From: a bacterium
Lineage (GTDB): Bacteria > Krumholzibacteriota > Krumholzibacteriia > LZORAL124-64-63
Reading direction: 5' to 3'
Length of the DNA stretch: 64,000 bases
Assembly (NCBI GenBank): GCA_024231905.1
Contig: JAAEQC010000218.1
Span: forward strand, 248,001 to 312,000
Under the pieces are notes generated by a model. It had not been told where the DNA came from and did no database searches. It was given only the letters and a program-made list of their open reading frames with translations. Made by a program: the position numbers and the translations under genes. Positions 62,924-64,000 of the stretch are shown here, piece by piece (the first letter of the stretch is position 1; the number at the start of each line of letters is the position of its first letter).

Positions 62924-63540
62924 AGCACGTCTCCGCGCAACCGACCTACCATTCCGCCTGGCAATCCCGCCTCTTCGTGCTGGGCGTGGCGCTGGTACGG
63001 CTGCTGTTGCGGCCCTGGGGCGACCGCGAGCAGCGCTTCATCGAGCGGCTGACCCGCCGGGAGAACCGGCGCGTGCGGAAGCACCTGGCCCGGCGCCCGG
63101 CCCGGACGGTGCTGCTCATCCTGCCGCGCTGTGTCCGCCGCAAGGGCTGCTGCCCCGACGCCCAGATCGACCTGGCCCGCAGCCTCGACTGCCACGCCTG
63201 CCCCCTGGGCGACATGGCCCGCCTCTGCGACCGTTTCGGCGTGCACGCCCTGGTGGCCTTCCGCAGCCACATCGCCTTCGCCATGGCCCGCCGGGAGCGC
63301 CCGGACCTCATCCTCGCCACCGCCTGCCACGACCGTCTGGTGAAGGCCCGGCGCACGGTGCCCGAGTTCCCTGCCCTGCTGTCGCCCCTGGCCGGCATGG
63401 ACCGCATGTGCGTGAACTCGGGTGTCGACCTGGTATGGTTCGAACGCCAGCTTCAGGCGGTCACGGCCCCGGCCGCCGACCGGCCGGACACGGCCGTTTC
63501 CCTCTCCGGCTCCGCCGACGGCGCCGTCGCCGCCCCGTGA
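62920..63540 (+). CDS. DUF116 family protein
   Basis: The 206-residue protein has an N-terminal membrane helix (LFVLGVALVRLLLRPW, about 17-32). A DUF116 domain follows with many conserved cysteines: LLILPRCVRRKGCCPD, LDCHACPLGDMARLC, ILATACHDRLV and GMDRMCVNSGVDLVW. The cysteine pattern suggests a metal or Fe-S centre, and the function is unknown. It starts with GTG inside the preceding stop (GTGA), and its own stop overlaps the UbiA-like gene in the same way. The three genes are therefore translationally coupled. Confidence 0.8.
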   Translation: MKHVSAQPTYHSAWQSRLFVLGVALVRLLLRPWGDREQRFIERLTRRENRRVRKHLARRPARTVLLILPRCVRRKGCCPDAQIDLARSLDCHACPLGDMARLCDRFGVHALVAFRSHIAFAMARRERPDLILATACHDRLVKARRTVPEFPALLSPLAGMDRMCVNSGVDLVWFERQLQAVTAPAADRPDTAVSLSGSADGAVAAP

Positions 63541-64000
63541 GCTCCCGATCCGGCCTGCGCGCCGGCTTGGCCCTCACCCGCCCCCGCCAGTGGCCCATCC
63601 TCAGCACCCAGCTCGCAGTGGGCGTCCTCCTGGCTGCCCCGGCCGGAAGCCCTTGGCCCGCCGGAGGCCCGCAGCCCGGGCCCCTGGCCGCCGCCTGGCT
63701 GGCCTGGGTCGTCCTGCTCAACGGCGGCACCCTCGCCTTCAACAGTGCCCACGACCGGGACACGGGTCCGGTGGCCTACCTGAGCCGTCCGCCTGTCCCG
63801 CCACGGGGCCTGGCGAGCTGGTCCCTGGGCGCCATGATCCTCGGTGCGGCAGCGGGCGCCCTGGGTGTGGGAACCATGTTCGGACTGGTGGTCGCGGGCT
63901 GCCTGGCATTGTCGGTGCTCTACTCACACCGCCGGACCCGCTGGAAGTCGCGTCCTGGTTTGGACTTGGCTGTGAACGTGGTGGGCTACGGCGGCGGCAC
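63537..64000 (+). CDS. UbiA-family prenyltransferase-like protein, N-terminal part (runs off the window)
   Basis: An open frame of 154 codons starts with GTG in a GTGA overlap with the DUF116 stop and continues to the window end. It begins with RPRQWPILSTQLAVGVLLAAPAG, the usual first helix of UbiA proteins. It then shows FNSAHDRDTGPVAYLSRPP, which matches the first Asp-rich prenyl-diphosphate motif (N-x3-D-x-D), and hydrophobic helices LASWSLGAMILGAAAGALGVG and FGLVVAGCLALSVLYS. It is probably an integral membrane prenyltransferase; the acceptor is unknown. Confidence 0.7.
   Translation, partial: MSSRSGLRAGLALTRPRQWPILSTQLAVGVLLAAPAGSPWPAGGPQPGPLAAAWLAWVVLLNGGTLAFNSAHDRDTGPVAYLSRPPVPPRGLASWSLGAMILGAAAGALGVGTMFGLVVAGCLALSVLYSHRRTRWKSRPGLDLAVNVVGYGGG

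Overview
This is a GC-rich (roughly 65-70% by eye), densely coding chromosome segment from a free-living, probably Gram-negative bacterium. Lipoprotein and Tat-type signals, an LdtD/MepK-type peptidoglycan pair, an AMIN-amidase, a sigma-54 activator and tRNA genes with encoded CCA support that. The phylum cannot be fixed from sequence alone. Candidates are GC-rich FCB-type lineages (Krumholzibacteriota/Eisenbacteria-like) or Myxococcota; this is inference only. There are five tRNA genes (Lys, His, Arg, Pro, Leu) and no rRNA, CRISPR array or intact insertion sequence.

Layout. 0-2.7 kb: a cut-off lipoprotein gene, then a convergent, overlapping MepK-like/LdtD pair. 2.7-7.1 kb: a three-gene operon for lysine breakdown through saccharopine, with its own promoter and terminator. 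7.2-15.5 kb: DinB, DUF4920, esterase, thiamine-binding protein, TypA, lipid kinase and a PilZ protein. 15.7-19.6 kb: a glycogen debranching enzyme, a NifS-type cysteine desulfurase behind a structured leader, and a convergent Rrf2 regulator with a clear inverted-repeat operator. 20.1-26.9 kb: two histidine kinases, a TPR-containing sigma-54 activator and a small secreted protein. 27.1-35.3 kb: an aldo/keto reductase, M3 peptidase, membrane proteins, tRNA-Lys, nth, ssb and tRNA-His/tRNA-Arg. Two very long perfect hairpins lie between nth and ssb.

From about 35.4 to 45.0 kb the composition drops and the content becomes accessory. Two large secreted beta-propeller proteins are divergently transcribed; one is fused to an S41-protease fold that seems to lack its nucleophile. 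Next comes a mini-island of about 2.7 kb bounded by tRNA-Pro and an imperfect copy of the tRNA-Pro 3' end. It carries a tight two-gene operon (a DUF4062/TIR-like sensor-effector protein followed by a protein with a HEPN-type R-x4-H motif) and the decayed 5' end of a type I restriction methylase gene (hsdM). This is the best candidate in the window for an undescribed defence system.

From 45.2 kb the core chromosome resumes. An overlapping operon smpB-amidase-gerMN-murI-rph-rdgB runs leftward, and its RdgB has an unusual insertion of about 130 residues. Then come tRNA-Leu, a CHAT-like (caspase-fold) protein, an LpdD-like/inositol-monophosphatase pair, a membrane SpoIIE phosphatase and a TPR protein. 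The window ends with a leftward operon of glycosyltransferase, HAD 5'-nucleotidase and archaeal-type GAPDH-like dehydrogenase, and a rightward overlapping set of a SpoU methyltransferase, a DUF116 protein and a UbiA-family protein that runs off the end.
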